Shown here: positions 16,897-24,878 of the stretch, one piece after another
Layout of the letters: each line of letters opens with the position of its first letter
Numbering within the stretch: position 1 is the stretch's first letter
DNA from: an uncultured Candidatus Melainabacteria bacterium
GTDB taxonomy: Bacteria; Cyanobacteriota; Vampirovibrionia; Gastranaerophilales; Gastranaerophilaceae
NCBI GenBank assembly: GCA_947570135.1
Contig: CANOTP010000004.1
Coordinates: 62,001-126,000 of the forward strand
Length of the DNA: 64,000 nucleotides
Direction: 5' to 3'
Position numbers and translations under genes: made by a program
Notes under the pieces: generated by a model
What the model saw: the letters and a program-made list of their open reading frames with translations, nothing else
Databases searched by the model: none
What the model was told of the DNA's origin: nothing

Positions 16897-16915
16897 TGTG
16901 TGCAATACTAAGAAG

Positions 16916-16950
16916 CGCGAGGGGCGATTGCTTTGCAATCGCCCCTCGCG
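16916..16950. terminator. Bidirectional terminator between convergent genes
   Basis: A perfect 16-bp GC-rich stem, 16916-16931 with 16935-16950, with a TTT loop, between the ends of the Cys-rich gene and the P-loop kinase gene. Confidence 0.85.
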
Positions 16951-16963
16951 TATTATTTATTTT

Positions 16964-17800
16964 CTAAAACTCAATGTTTTTTAATGTATGGAATATCTTA
17001 TCCGTAATTTCCTGGATATATTCCTGACTTACAAGTCCGTTTATAACCGCATCTGAAATTTGGTAAGCAGGGCGGATGTATTTTTGTGCCGTTTTATTTA
17101 CATCTGCGAACTGCATATCTGCGGCTTCTCCTGTTTTACCGCGTTCTGCAGCACGTTTGTACCAGCGTTCTTTTATTACTTCAAGCGGTGTGAATACGTA
17201 AACTTTTACGTCCATAATATCTCGAACACCTTCATCAAGTACATATAAACCTTCAGTTAAAATAACTTTTGCAGGCTTTTTTTCATCCCCGTTCGGATCG
17301 GATTCGCAGGTTACAAAATTGTAGCGAGGTGATTTTATTGTTAACCCTTCTTTTAATGATGTTAAATGGTTTTTCATAAGGTTTAGGTCAATAACCTCAG
17401 GTGTGTCAAAGCTGAAACCTGTTTTAAACAGTGCTTCGTAGCTTCCTGCTTCGCGTAATTCTTTTGATGTGTCTTTATAGTAATCATCACAGCGGATTAC
17501 AGTATAAATTCCCTGGTTTTTATCTTTTATGCAGGCTTTTATTGTGTTATCTACAAAAACTGTTTTTCCTGACGCGCTTTCTCCCGTAATCCCGATTAAG
17601 AAAGTTTGTTTTTTTTCTAGAACAACTTTTCTTGCAATATTTAGGATTAAATTATCTGAAATCTTTAAAAACAGCGGTTGTTCCTGTTTACTGTCTTCTT
17701 CTAATATCTTTTTTAAACTTTCAACGATATTTGATATTATTTCCATATCACGTTTGTTTGAATAGTAGTTATAGTTAGTTAGTTCAAAATCCTTCAACAT
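16964..17800 (-). CDS. Uridine kinase-like P-loop protein
   Basis: A 278-residue protein starting at the second of two adjacent ATGs, 6 nt after GAGGA; the upstream extension lacks support. The P-loop is GITGESASGKT. Next come the phosphoribulokinase/uridine kinase family segments IRCDDYYKDTSKE, FDTPEVIDLNLMKNHL, SPRYNFV and ILTEGLYVL. Uridine kinases phosphorylate uridine or cytidine for salvage; the exact substrate is not proven. An extra N-terminal helical part of about 65 residues before the P-loop is unusual for a 210-residue Udk. It ends close to the 16-bp terminator hairpin shared with the gene opposite. Confidence 0.8.
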   Translation of the reverse strand: MLKDFELTNYNYYSNKRDMEIISNIVESLKKILEEDSKQEQPLFLKISDNLILNIARKVVLEKKQTFLIGITGESASGKTVFVDNTIKACIKDKNQGIYTVIRCDDYYKDTSKELREAGSYEALFKTGFSFDTPEVIDLNLMKNHLTSLKEGLTIKSPRYNFVTCESDPNGDEKKPAKVILTEGLYVLDEGVRDIMDVKVYVFTPLEVIKERWYKRAAERGKTGEAADMQFADVNKTAQKYIRPAYQISDAVINGLVSQEYIQEITDKIFHTLKNIEF

Positions 17801-17957
17801 CATACTTCCTCTTTTGCAAATATGGTAATATTTTACTTGAAAATTTTTTAAAGCTCCACAAAAGATGAAATTTTGTAACAAAAAGTTTATGATTATTAAA
17901 GTTTTTATGAAGATGTGCCGATATATATTTTGTGAAGATAATTAAGGAGTATAATTT

Positions 17958-18131
17958 ATGTACAATGACGAAATTTTTGACAAAGCATTAAATGAAGCAA
18001 AAACAGAGAGTTTCAGAGAATTAAAATCAGAAGTGAAAACAGTGGAAGCTGTTATTGAAAGATTATTAACCCAATTATTAGAATGCTCCTCAGCAATTAC
18101 CGAACGCGACTTTAATGTTTGCGGAGTGTAA
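17958..18131 (+). CDS. Small helical protein, 57 residues, unknown
   Basis: A short frame preceded by TTAAGGAG at a good distance. It begins MYNDEIFDKALNEAKTES and continues as an amphipathic helix (RELKSEVKTVEAVIERLLTQ), ending with a Cys pair (ECSSAI...NVCGV). A 12-bp perfect hairpin follows the stop. The ribosome binding site and coherent helix support a real gene. It could be a small regulatory or structural protein. No family was recognised. Confidence 0.6.
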   Translation: MYNDEIFDKALNEAKTESFRELKSEVKTVEAVIERLLTQLLECSSAITERDFNVCGV

Positions 18132-18145
18132 TAATTAATGAGTCT

Positions 18146-18174
18146 GAGCACAGTTTAGGGTATAAACTGTGCTC
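18146..18174. other. Perfect 12-bp hairpin after the small gene
   Basis: GAGCACAGTTTA at 18146-18157 and its complement at 18163-18174 with a 5-nt loop. There is no T run on the plus strand, so this is an mRNA 3' stem rather than a textbook terminator. The 186 bp between it and the next hairpin hold nothing recognisable. Confidence 0.5.
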
Positions 18175-18360
18175 AAACGGGATATATTTGGGAGATTGAT
18201 TATTATGCTAATTATCAATCAAGGGTTGTTATTTTATAATTAAAAATAAGTTAAAATACCTTGTTCGGTATGCCTTTTACTTTCTCCTATAAATGTGTTT
18301 CCCCTGTATTATATTAAAGTATTTTAGAGTAATAAAATTGCTTAAATGTAAACAAATGTA

Positions 18361-18390
18361 AAACGCCGAAGTTATTACTTCGGCGTTTTT
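18361..18390. terminator. Terminator of the glycine-zipper gene (also works on plus strand)
   Basis: A 12-bp stem at 18361-18372 and 18377-18388 with loop TATT and T/A runs on both sides, 28 bp beyond the stop of the minus-strand gene. Confidence 0.85.
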
Positions 18391-18417
18391 GATATATCTT
18401 GTGGTAACGGTTGTTTA

Positions 18418-19155
18418 TTAGCCTATTGCATTGAATCCTGCTTGTTCCCAAGGATTTGAGTACATATAGCCTGATCTTGCGATATTTTGAGCCATTGATT
18501 GATATACGGCTTGGTTTTGAACTTGTTGTTGAGCTTGAGCTTTAGCTAATTGTGCTTCTTCAGCTTTCTTTTCAGAGTGAGATTTACCTGTGAATAAACC
18601 TGCGATTAGAGAGCCGCCAAGCCAACCGATTGCAGTTCCGATAGGTCCGAATGCTGAACCGATAGCTGCGCCGATTGCACCTGCGCCAAGTTTAGTACCT
18701 TCTTTTGCGATTTCTTTAACACCACCGACAATGCCTTCGTCTTTAAATGCGCTAAAGATTGTTGGAAGTGAACAAGCTGCCATTACAATATTACCAAGAC
18801 CAGGGATTGCTTTTGATGCACCTTTCAAAGCTCCTGAAAACTTACCTAAAATTGTACTTTTACCTGCGATTTGTGCTGCTCTACCGCCAAGGTTCCAACC
18901 TTTTGCTATTGCTCCAGGTAGAGATTTTGCTCCTGCTTTTATTGAACTCCAAACACCAGCTTTAGCAACACCTTCTAAAGCTAAACCACCTGTTTTTAAA
19001 CCTCCGATGATTGCAGCTTTTCCTGTTCCTGATGCTAAACCTGTATGAACCCCTTTTACTAAAGCTTTTGCACCGTTTTCTGTAAATAACAATGCCGGAG
19101 CTGTTTTTAAGCCTCTTAATGCATAACCGCCTAATCTTGCAATTTGTGCTACCAT
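18418..19155 (-). CDS. Gly/Ala-rich protein with glycine-zipper segments, unknown
   Basis: A 245-residue protein. Nearly the whole length is Gly/Ala/Lys alternating helix, with a strong glycine-zipper membrane-type segment near residues 150-195 (GAAIGSAFGPIGTAIGWLGG). It ends with a Gln/Ala-rich helix and a Tyr/Asn tail. There is no signal peptide. Glycine zippers occur in membrane-inserting peptides, pore formers and outer-membrane anchors. A related C-terminal zipper occurs in the protein at 52794. A GGTGG site precedes the ATG. Its neighbour upstream on the same strand is the large unknown protein at 19481, 325 bp away with its own terminator. Confidence 0.75.
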   Translation of the reverse strand: MVAQIARLGGYALRGLKTAPALLFTENGAKALVKGVHTGLASGTGKAAIIGGLKTGGLALEGVAKAGVWSSIKAGAKSLPGAIAKGWNLGGRAAQIAGKSTILGKFSGALKGASKAIPGLGNIVMAACSLPTIFSAFKDEGIVGGVKEIAKEGTKLGAGAIGAAIGSAFGPIGTAIGWLGGSLIAGLFTGKSHSEKKAEEAQLAKAQAQQQVQNQAVYQSMAQNIARSGYMYSNPWEQAGFNAIG

Positions 19156-19274
19156 ACTTTACCACCTTTTTAAATACTAATTTCTAACCTTACATATTTA
19201 TAAAAAAAAATACCCCCGCCAAATTGCATGATTTTTAATAAATGTTAAGAAGTGTTAATCTTTTTATAGCAATA

Positions 19275-19368
19275 AGTCACCCTGAACTTGATTCAGGGTC
19301 TGTTCATGTCTATTTATTTTGTTTTTTATTGGCGTTGACAGGCTTCGTGTCAAGCACGGAGTGACAAG
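19275..19368. repeat. Two-hairpin palindromic repeat element, full copy A
   Basis: Starts GTCAC, then a hairpin ACCCTGAA-CTTGA-TTCAGGGT, an AT-rich middle, and a second hairpin with loop TCAAG ending GTGACAAG. The ends are inverted copies of each other. It lies in the intergenic gap 19156-19480. Other copies: 44870-44907 (half), 45548-45650 and 63428-63523. Confidence 0.85.
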
Positions 19369-19401
19369 AAAAAATATGTGATGAAATTTGTAAAAATAAA
19401 A

Positions 19402-19422
19402 AACCACTTGGGATAAGTGGTT
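19402..19422 (-). terminator. Terminator of the gene at 19481 (minus strand)
   Basis: AACCACTT at 19402-19409 pairs with AAGTGGTT at 19415-19422. Read on the minus strand it is followed by a T-rich run. Confidence 0.75.
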
Positions 19423-19480
19423 GGGAAAAGTTACGAAAATTAATTGTAGGGAAAAATAATATAATATATGTTTTTTGTTT

Positions 19481-20944
19481 TTATCCGTTAAATGTTTTGA
19501 ATGAGTTCTCTACGTTTTTCTTTAATACGCTTTGAACTGCTTCAATTTCTGTTTGAATTGCGTTGTGTTCTGATTCAAGTCTGTTTAATCTTAAATCAAT
19601 TTGTTTATCCTGGTTTTCAAGATTATCCATTGCTTTTTGGTAAACCTGTTCAGCTACTGCCATTGCTGATTTATCTTCTTTTTCGGTGATTGATTCATCA
19701 TCATCAAGAGTTGTTCCGATAAATTTCTTTTCTGTAGTTGAGAAGTATGATAATACAAGATTACCTGCTTTAAGTTGTTTTACAAACCATTGAGGGTCTT
19801 TTAAGTTTGTTGCGGCTTTTGAGTTATCCGTATTATATTTTTCTTCAACCGTTGTGTAGCCTTTGGTTCTCATTTCGTTAAAGATGTTTTTATAGTGGTT
19901 TACGATTTGCGGGTCGTAGGTTAAATTTTCTGCAGAATGAGAATTTTGGTTATTGTAATAAGCTTCTGTGATTGCTAAAGCGTAATCGTATAATTCTCTT
20001 TGAGCTGTAGTTGAACCTTCAAAGTTTAAAACATTACCTGTTACATATACATCATAGTCAAAACCTGATTCTGATGTGTAGTTTGTTCCGTTAAATTCTA
20101 AGCGATTTTTTGAAGATTCAAAAACATTAGCATTTCCGTCTGCTGTTAAATCTGCATATAAAGCATCATATTCTGTTAATTTACCGTCTTCTTCCGTGAA
20201 GTCTGTAAATGTGAATTTTTTAGATTCAGTGTTATAAGTAACATTTTCAAGTTCGTGGAAAGTATCACCGATTTTGAAGCCGCAAGATATTTTACCTGTC
20301 ATAGCATCTTTTTGTGCTGTAATAAGGTAATTGTCAGTATAATAACCTTCAGAATCCTTTTTAAGTTGAATTTCTTCACCGTTTAAGTCTGTTGTATAAG
20401 CGGTATTATATGTTGCAAAACCGTTGTATGATTCATCATCAAAATTATAGAATCCGAATTTTAAAATATGATCCGCAATTTCACTTTGACCGACTGAGGC
20501 AAGATATTTGTCCCACGCATCGTGGATTTTATCTTCGGCATCAATATCTTTGATGTTTAAATCAGATTGAGTGTATCCGCCGTCGATTTTTGTTAAAAAC
20601 TTGTTAAAATCACCGTTGCCGTAAGCGTAAGCCTGAGCAATAGCGTTTGAAACCAAAACTTTGCCAGTATTGTCTTTTACAAGGTATTGTTTTCCGGCAG
20701 CAACAGTATTACATCCTGTAAGTTGGTTATAAGAAACATCTGCGTAATTTGCCTGATTTCCGTTGTAACCTGTTAAGACCTGATATTTTGTTTTGTTTAA
20801 TGCTTCAAGATATTGGTCATTAATCATTTGAGAATTATCTGAAAGGCGTTGTTTTGAATAAGCTAAGTTCTGCTGAGTAACTTCGTTATCAGACAGACGG
20901 GCTGTTAGGCATAAAAATCTTGCTTGTGAAGCTGACATTCCCAT
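19481..20944 (-). CDS. Large unknown protein with coiled-coil ends (MGMSASQAR type)
   Basis: A 487-residue protein beginning MGMSASQARFLCLTARLSDN with an N-terminal amphipathic helix. It has an acidic, Tyr/Asn/Thr-rich middle with beta character, and a C-terminal coiled coil (DLRLNRLESEHNAIQTEI then VLKKNVENSFKTF). Helical ends around a variable middle recall flagellin-like and type III secretion substrates. That is a shape comparison only. There is no signal peptide or membrane segment. AAAGGA lies upstream of the ATG. Single-gene transcript with its own terminator. Confidence 0.75.
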   Translation of the reverse strand: MGMSASQARFLCLTARLSDNEVTQQNLAYSKQRLSDNSQMINDQYLEALNKTKYQVLTGYNGNQANYADVSYNQLTGCNTVAAGKQYLVKDNTGKVLVSNAIAQAYAYGNGDFNKFLTKIDGGYTQSDLNIKDIDAEDKIHDAWDKYLASVGQSEIADHILKFGFYNFDDESYNGFATYNTAYTTDLNGEEIQLKKDSEGYYTDNYLITAQKDAMTGKISCGFKIGDTFHELENVTYNTESKKFTFTDFTEEDGKLTEYDALYADLTADGNANVFESSKNRLEFNGTNYTSESGFDYDVYVTGNVLNFEGSTTAQRELYDYALAITEAYYNNQNSHSAENLTYDPQIVNHYKNIFNEMRTKGYTTVEEKYNTDNSKAATNLKDPQWFVKQLKAGNLVLSYFSTTEKKFIGTTLDDDESITEKEDKSAMAVAEQVYQKAMDNLENQDKQIDLRLNRLESEHNAIQTEIEAVQSVLKKNVENSFKTFNG

Positions 20945-21047
20945 TGTTTAGCTGTTCCTTTCAATAATTTCGTAATCTTATTTTGTATTACGGCATTATT
21001 GTGTTGAAACTTTAGAAAATTGTTCGGATTTGTAACAATTTGTAATA

Positions 21048-22925
21048 TTATATTGAAGCCGATTTGTTTACTCCTTCTGCAAAATAAAGTCTCATATAAA
21101 AACAGGCAACGTGCTGGATTGAATCCACTCTGACCCATTGGCGAGTGGCTTTGAACCTGATTCCGCCTTTTGATTTTTCGGGGTTTTTGTGTGCGTAATT
21201 GTTTTTATCGGAAATATATAAAACCATTTGGGATTGTGCGGCTTTTCGGCAGGCTTCAAGGATTTCTTGAGCAAGGTCTTCTTTTTCAAGTTTTTTTGCC
21301 AGGTAATAAGCACCAATCAGACCTTCCGCTCGTGCTCCGTCAGGGTAATAATGATCCCCGTGAGTATAATAATTTCCGCCTTCGTAGTCAATAAACGGTG
21401 AATCATTCTTTTTATACATTTTATCAATCATTGTTTTAGCGTCTGAAAATACAAAATTTATGTAATTATCTTTTCTAAACTCTGGATTTGTAACCCATTC
21501 TTCTATTGCCTGCATAAGCCAGCCGTCAGATGGGAGTGCCGTAAACATCTCGGCATAAATTTTCGGTCTTTCATCTACCAACCAGTCAAGCGCTTTTTTA
21601 CTTTTTTTAATTACTCTTGAAACAAGTTCTTTATCATCTTCAAAATAATTTGCAAAAAGAGCAAGTCCTAACAAAGCTTCACCAGGGTAATAGAATGAAA
21701 ACAGTTGTCTGCGCTCATCTTCTGTAAGGTTAATCAGCGGCTGTCCGTTTTGAACATTCGGGTGAATATAATATCCGTACATTTCACCGCTTTCGCTGAT
21801 ACGTGATAATAGATGGCGTATGTATTTTTTCAGGATTTCATCGTAGGTTTTATCGCCTGTTTCTTCTATGTATTTCATGATGGCAACTGCTATAAGCCCT
21901 GTTCCGCCAAGTTTTGATTTTTTATTTAAATATACATAAGCGCAGTCTTCATTGTTAAATTTATGTTCTTTTGTTATTGAAACAATGTAATCAATGGCTT
22001 TTTTGGAGCTTTCAAGGTATTTTTTATCACCTGTTAATTGGTAGGCTCTAATTAGTGCGGTTATCGCGCCACAATGTCTTAGGTCGTTGTAATAAAGATT
22101 ATCTTCTTTTCTTGTCGGGTGTTCGTGGTCTTTATAATTATCTTCTTTTGAGTCGTAATAGTATAAGAATTGTCCGTTATCCTGTTGGTATTTGTAAATC
22201 CATTCAATTCCGTCAAGTGCGATATCTTTTATCGCTTCGGGCGAATATTTATTCAGTGTATTGCCGCGATACAGCGGTATAATTTTGTTTTTATAAGTTA
22301 CAAACGCACGGCTTTTTATTATTGTACACTCATAAGGGAGGCTTTCTAACAGTTCAATTCGCTCAGGAATAGAGTTTGTTATATCTTTAATTCTTGTTTT
22401 TCTTATTATCGAATTAAGTGCCTGATTTAACGACATTTGGCTTTGAATATAGCTTTCTGTCGGCATATAAACGTGCATTTTATTTTCAAAAAGCAATTTT
22501 ATCCCGGTAATCCCAGGTTCAAAACGGTTTGGGGTAAAAATATCTGTTTCGATATCTTCAAGTTTTGTCGGAAATTCTTCTGTTATGTATTCAATCATAA
22601 TACGGCATTTTTCATTATCCGCAACGGAAAAATTCTTAAAACTCGGATTTTTTCGGATTTGTTCGATATTACGGTTTATTGTGTCAGTGAGATTATCTCT
22701 TAATGAGCCCCAACGTAAGAGTTTTTCTCCTGCTTGAAACAGTGTTATATATAAAAAAGTCAGATTCTTATCAAAATCCAAAATTCCGCCAATGTTTAAG
22801 TCTTTTGTTTCAACCTTATCGCCGTTTTTCAATGCCTGACGAATCCTGTTTGTCAGTTCCAATACCTGTGAAAAGTCCTGTTCAAAGTACTCTCGGGTTT
22901 TATTGTTTACTGTCGAAAAATCCAT
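21048..22925 (-). CDS. Two-domain protein: AMMECR1-like N-terminus and alpha/alpha-barrel hydrolase-like C-terminus
   Basis: A 625-residue cytoplasmic protein. Residues about 60-200 resemble the AMMECR1 fold in order of segments (WGSLRDNLTDTINRNIEQI, then PGITGIKLLFENKMHVYMP). Residues about 215-620 form repeated helix pairs typical of (alpha/alpha)6 barrels of glycosidases and epimerases (YQQDNGQFLYYYDS; HCGAITALIRAYQLTGDKKY; SFYYPGEALLGLALF; YYPDGARAEGLIGAYYLAKK). A role in polysaccharide processing is possible but unproven. GGAGG precedes the ATG. Single gene, divergent from the GGDEF gene. Confidence 0.6.
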   Translation of the reverse strand: MDFSTVNNKTREYFEQDFSQVLELTNRIRQALKNGDKVETKDLNIGGILDFDKNLTFLYITLFQAGEKLLRWGSLRDNLTDTINRNIEQIRKNPSFKNFSVADNEKCRIMIEYITEEFPTKLEDIETDIFTPNRFEPGITGIKLLFENKMHVYMPTESYIQSQMSLNQALNSIIRKTRIKDITNSIPERIELLESLPYECTIIKSRAFVTYKNKIIPLYRGNTLNKYSPEAIKDIALDGIEWIYKYQQDNGQFLYYYDSKEDNYKDHEHPTRKEDNLYYNDLRHCGAITALIRAYQLTGDKKYLESSKKAIDYIVSITKEHKFNNEDCAYVYLNKKSKLGGTGLIAVAIMKYIEETGDKTYDEILKKYIRHLLSRISESGEMYGYYIHPNVQNGQPLINLTEDERRQLFSFYYPGEALLGLALFANYFEDDKELVSRVIKKSKKALDWLVDERPKIYAEMFTALPSDGWLMQAIEEWVTNPEFRKDNYINFVFSDAKTMIDKMYKKNDSPFIDYEGGNYYTHGDHYYPDGARAEGLIGAYYLAKKLEKEDLAQEILEACRKAAQSQMVLYISDKNNYAHKNPEKSKGGIRFKATRQWVRVDSIQHVACFYMRLYFAEGVNKSASI

Positions 22926-23038
22926 ATATAAACCTCCAACGAACCTTACTTATATAATATAACAAATATTAACAATCGTTACAATTTTGCCAGATTTAAA
23001 TCGGTATGTTAATTTGTAGGAGAAAGGAACTGGATATT

Positions 23039-23914
23039 ATGAAGAATATTGTCATATACACATGTAAGAAATCTTCGACAATCGCAGATGTTGTGTCTTC
23101 TATTGAAGACGTAAACGTAAGACTTGAAGATGCTGAGAATATAAAAGATTATGAAACACTTAATCCTGGAGTAATCGTTGTTGAAGATGTTCCGAATGTT
23201 AAAGATGTTTTAATGGTTACAAAGTTTAAATTCCCGATTCTTTTTATCGGTGAAACTTTCAAAGGCTGTACAGTGCGTGCTGTTGCTTTTGATTATATTA
23301 AAACTCCTGTAGATAATCAGGAACTTGTTGTTCGTGTTAAAAATATGCTAAAAATCAGAGAGTTAAGAGATAAGATGAAGACTCTTTCTACTACTGATGA
23401 GTTAACTGGACTTCATAACAGAAGATATTTACTTGAACGAATGGAACAGGAAATTTCACGTGCAAAACGTTATACAACTCCGTTATCCGTTTTATTGTTT
23501 GATTTAGACTTTTTCAAAGTTGTAAACGATATTTACGGGTACGAGTGGGGTGATGTGTTGCTTCGTTCTATTGCTGATAAATTAAAACAACTTATCAGAA
23601 AAGAAGATATTTTAACACGTTACGGAGATGAAGAATTTATCGTGGTTCTTCCGAATACTTCAGAAGATAACGCGTTTTTATTTGCAGAAAGGTTCCGTAA
23701 AGATATTGAAAAAATGGAATTTATTCCTGCGGGCGAAGAAGAACGTCATCCGATTACGATTTCGGGCGGCATTTCAACATTCCCTTGCTTACCTGATACC
23801 GAAGAAGATGCAAATACAATTATTCGCTATGCGGAACATGCTTTGTATAACGCTAAAAAACGCGGAAAAAATAAAATTGTACAATTCTCTCATTTGAACT
23901 TGGGAGAAGGTTAA
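23039..23914 (+). CDS. Response-regulator-like/GGDEF protein with altered signature
   Basis: A 291-residue protein. Start chosen at the ATG behind AGGAG/AAAGGA; an ATG 33 bp upstream has no site. Residues 1-110 look like a degenerate receiver domain (VIVVEDVP, FPILFIGE, FDYIKTP). Residues about 120-285 are a diguanylate cyclase domain with DELTGLHNRRYL and LFDLDFFKVVNDIYGYEWGD. The signature reads RYGDEEF where GG(D/E)EF is expected, so the second glycine is replaced. Cyclic-di-GMP synthesis is therefore uncertain. It may be a regulator or binder only. A terminator follows at 23992. Confidence 0.85.
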   Translation: MKNIVIYTCKKSSTIADVVSSIEDVNVRLEDAENIKDYETLNPGVIVVEDVPNVKDVLMVTKFKFPILFIGETFKGCTVRAVAFDYIKTPVDNQELVVRVKNMLKIRELRDKMKTLSTTDELTGLHNRRYLLERMEQEISRAKRYTTPLSVLLFDLDFFKVVNDIYGYEWGDVLLRSIADKLKQLIRKEDILTRYGDEEFIVVLPNTSEDNAFLFAERFRKDIEKMEFIPAGEEERHPITISGGISTFPCLPDTEEDANTIIRYAEHALYNAKKRGKNKIVQFSHLNLGEG

Positions 23915-23991
23915 GGGGGATCCTCTAAAATATCCGACTGGATATAACAAAAATCCTTTCTGAACACTTACATAGTGTAAATCTGGTTAAT

Positions 23992-24018
23992 AGGCGGTAA
24001 CATCACTACCGCCTTTTT
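23992..24018. terminator. Terminator after the GGDEF gene
   Basis: AGGCGGTA at 23992-23999 pairs with TACCGCCT at 24007-24014, followed by TTTTATT. It sits between convergent genes. Confidence 0.8.
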
Positions 24019-24022
24019 ATTA

Positions 24023-24763
24023 TTATTTACCGCCCGAGACCCCGTAGCCAAACAGTGCAAAATCGTATTTTATCGGATCTTCGGGACAGAATTTCTTTAA
24101 GTTTTCTGTCAGTTCAATAACAGCTTTAAAATCGTTTGCATTTCTAGTCAATAATCCCATTTCGCGAGAAATTCGCCCTACATGAACATCGAGTGGAATA
24201 TATAACTCTGACGGTTTCATAAACTTCCAAATTCCGACATCAACCGCACTTTTTCTGACCATCCAGCGAAGATACATGCACATCCTCTTCATCGCTCCGC
24301 CGTTATGAGGGTTTGGAATCATGTGATAAAACCCTTGTTTTGCGTTTTCGCCTGCCCGAGCGTAAAAATAATCTACAACGATTTTAAACATCTTATTTTG
24401 CTTATAACCGTGTTCAAAAAGCTCTTCAAGCCCGTCTGTTGTATTATACAGTTCTTTTAAAATCTCAAAAATTGCGATAAAATCGTTCGGTTTCCCGAAT
24501 CGATAATTAAAATCTCCAATTAACCCTGCTTCAAAGTTTTGTATAAAATTCAGCGGCTCATTTTGTGCTATTTCAAATAATTGATCAAGTTTTTTTATAA
24601 ACTGTTTTCGGCTGCCGTAAGCCAAAAGTGATGCGATAAACCCTGCAAGTTCAATGTCTTTCTTTGTTTTGAATTTGTGGATAAAAAGTATCGGATCGTC
24701 TTTTATAAAGCTTTGAGTTTCATATTTTTGTGCTAATTTATCAAGTTCGTTTTTTGTAATCAT
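24023..24763 (-). CDS. TIGR02757 family protein (DUF2400)
   Basis: A 246-residue protein matching the TIGR02757 family by its segments FIASLLAYGSRKQFIKKL, MCMYLRWMVRKSAVDVGIW, and the characteristic SELYIPLDVHVGRISREMGL, followed by a KFCPEDPIKYDFALFGYG end. The family is widespread and of unknown function, with an all-helical fold. There is no ribosome binding site; TAAAAT lies 6 bp before the ATG, which fits the leaderless pattern seen elsewhere in the window. Convergent with the GGDEF gene. Confidence 0.88.
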   Translation of the reverse strand: MITKNELDKLAQKYETQSFIKDDPILFIHKFKTKKDIELAGFIASLLAYGSRKQFIKKLDQLFEIAQNEPLNFIQNFEAGLIGDFNYRFGKPNDFIAIFEILKELYNTTDGLEELFEHGYKQNKMFKIVVDYFYARAGENAKQGFYHMIPNPHNGGAMKRMCMYLRWMVRKSAVDVGIWKFMKPSELYIPLDVHVGRISREMGLLTRNANDFKAVIELTENLKKFCPEDPIKYDFALFGYGVSGGK

Positions 24764-24878
24764 AGTTATATTTTACCTCAAACTTAACTTTATATGTAAA
24801 GTTTTGTAAAATAATTTAAAGATTTTTGTGTAGTTGCCGATAACGTTATCAAATATAAATTTAAGTAAGGAGTAATAC

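Noticed and set aside
18590-19048. Proline-rich plus-strand reading frame opposite the glycine-zipper gene
   Set aside because: It is the mirror of a Gly/Ala-rich coding sequence, has no ribosome binding site and no terminator of its own.
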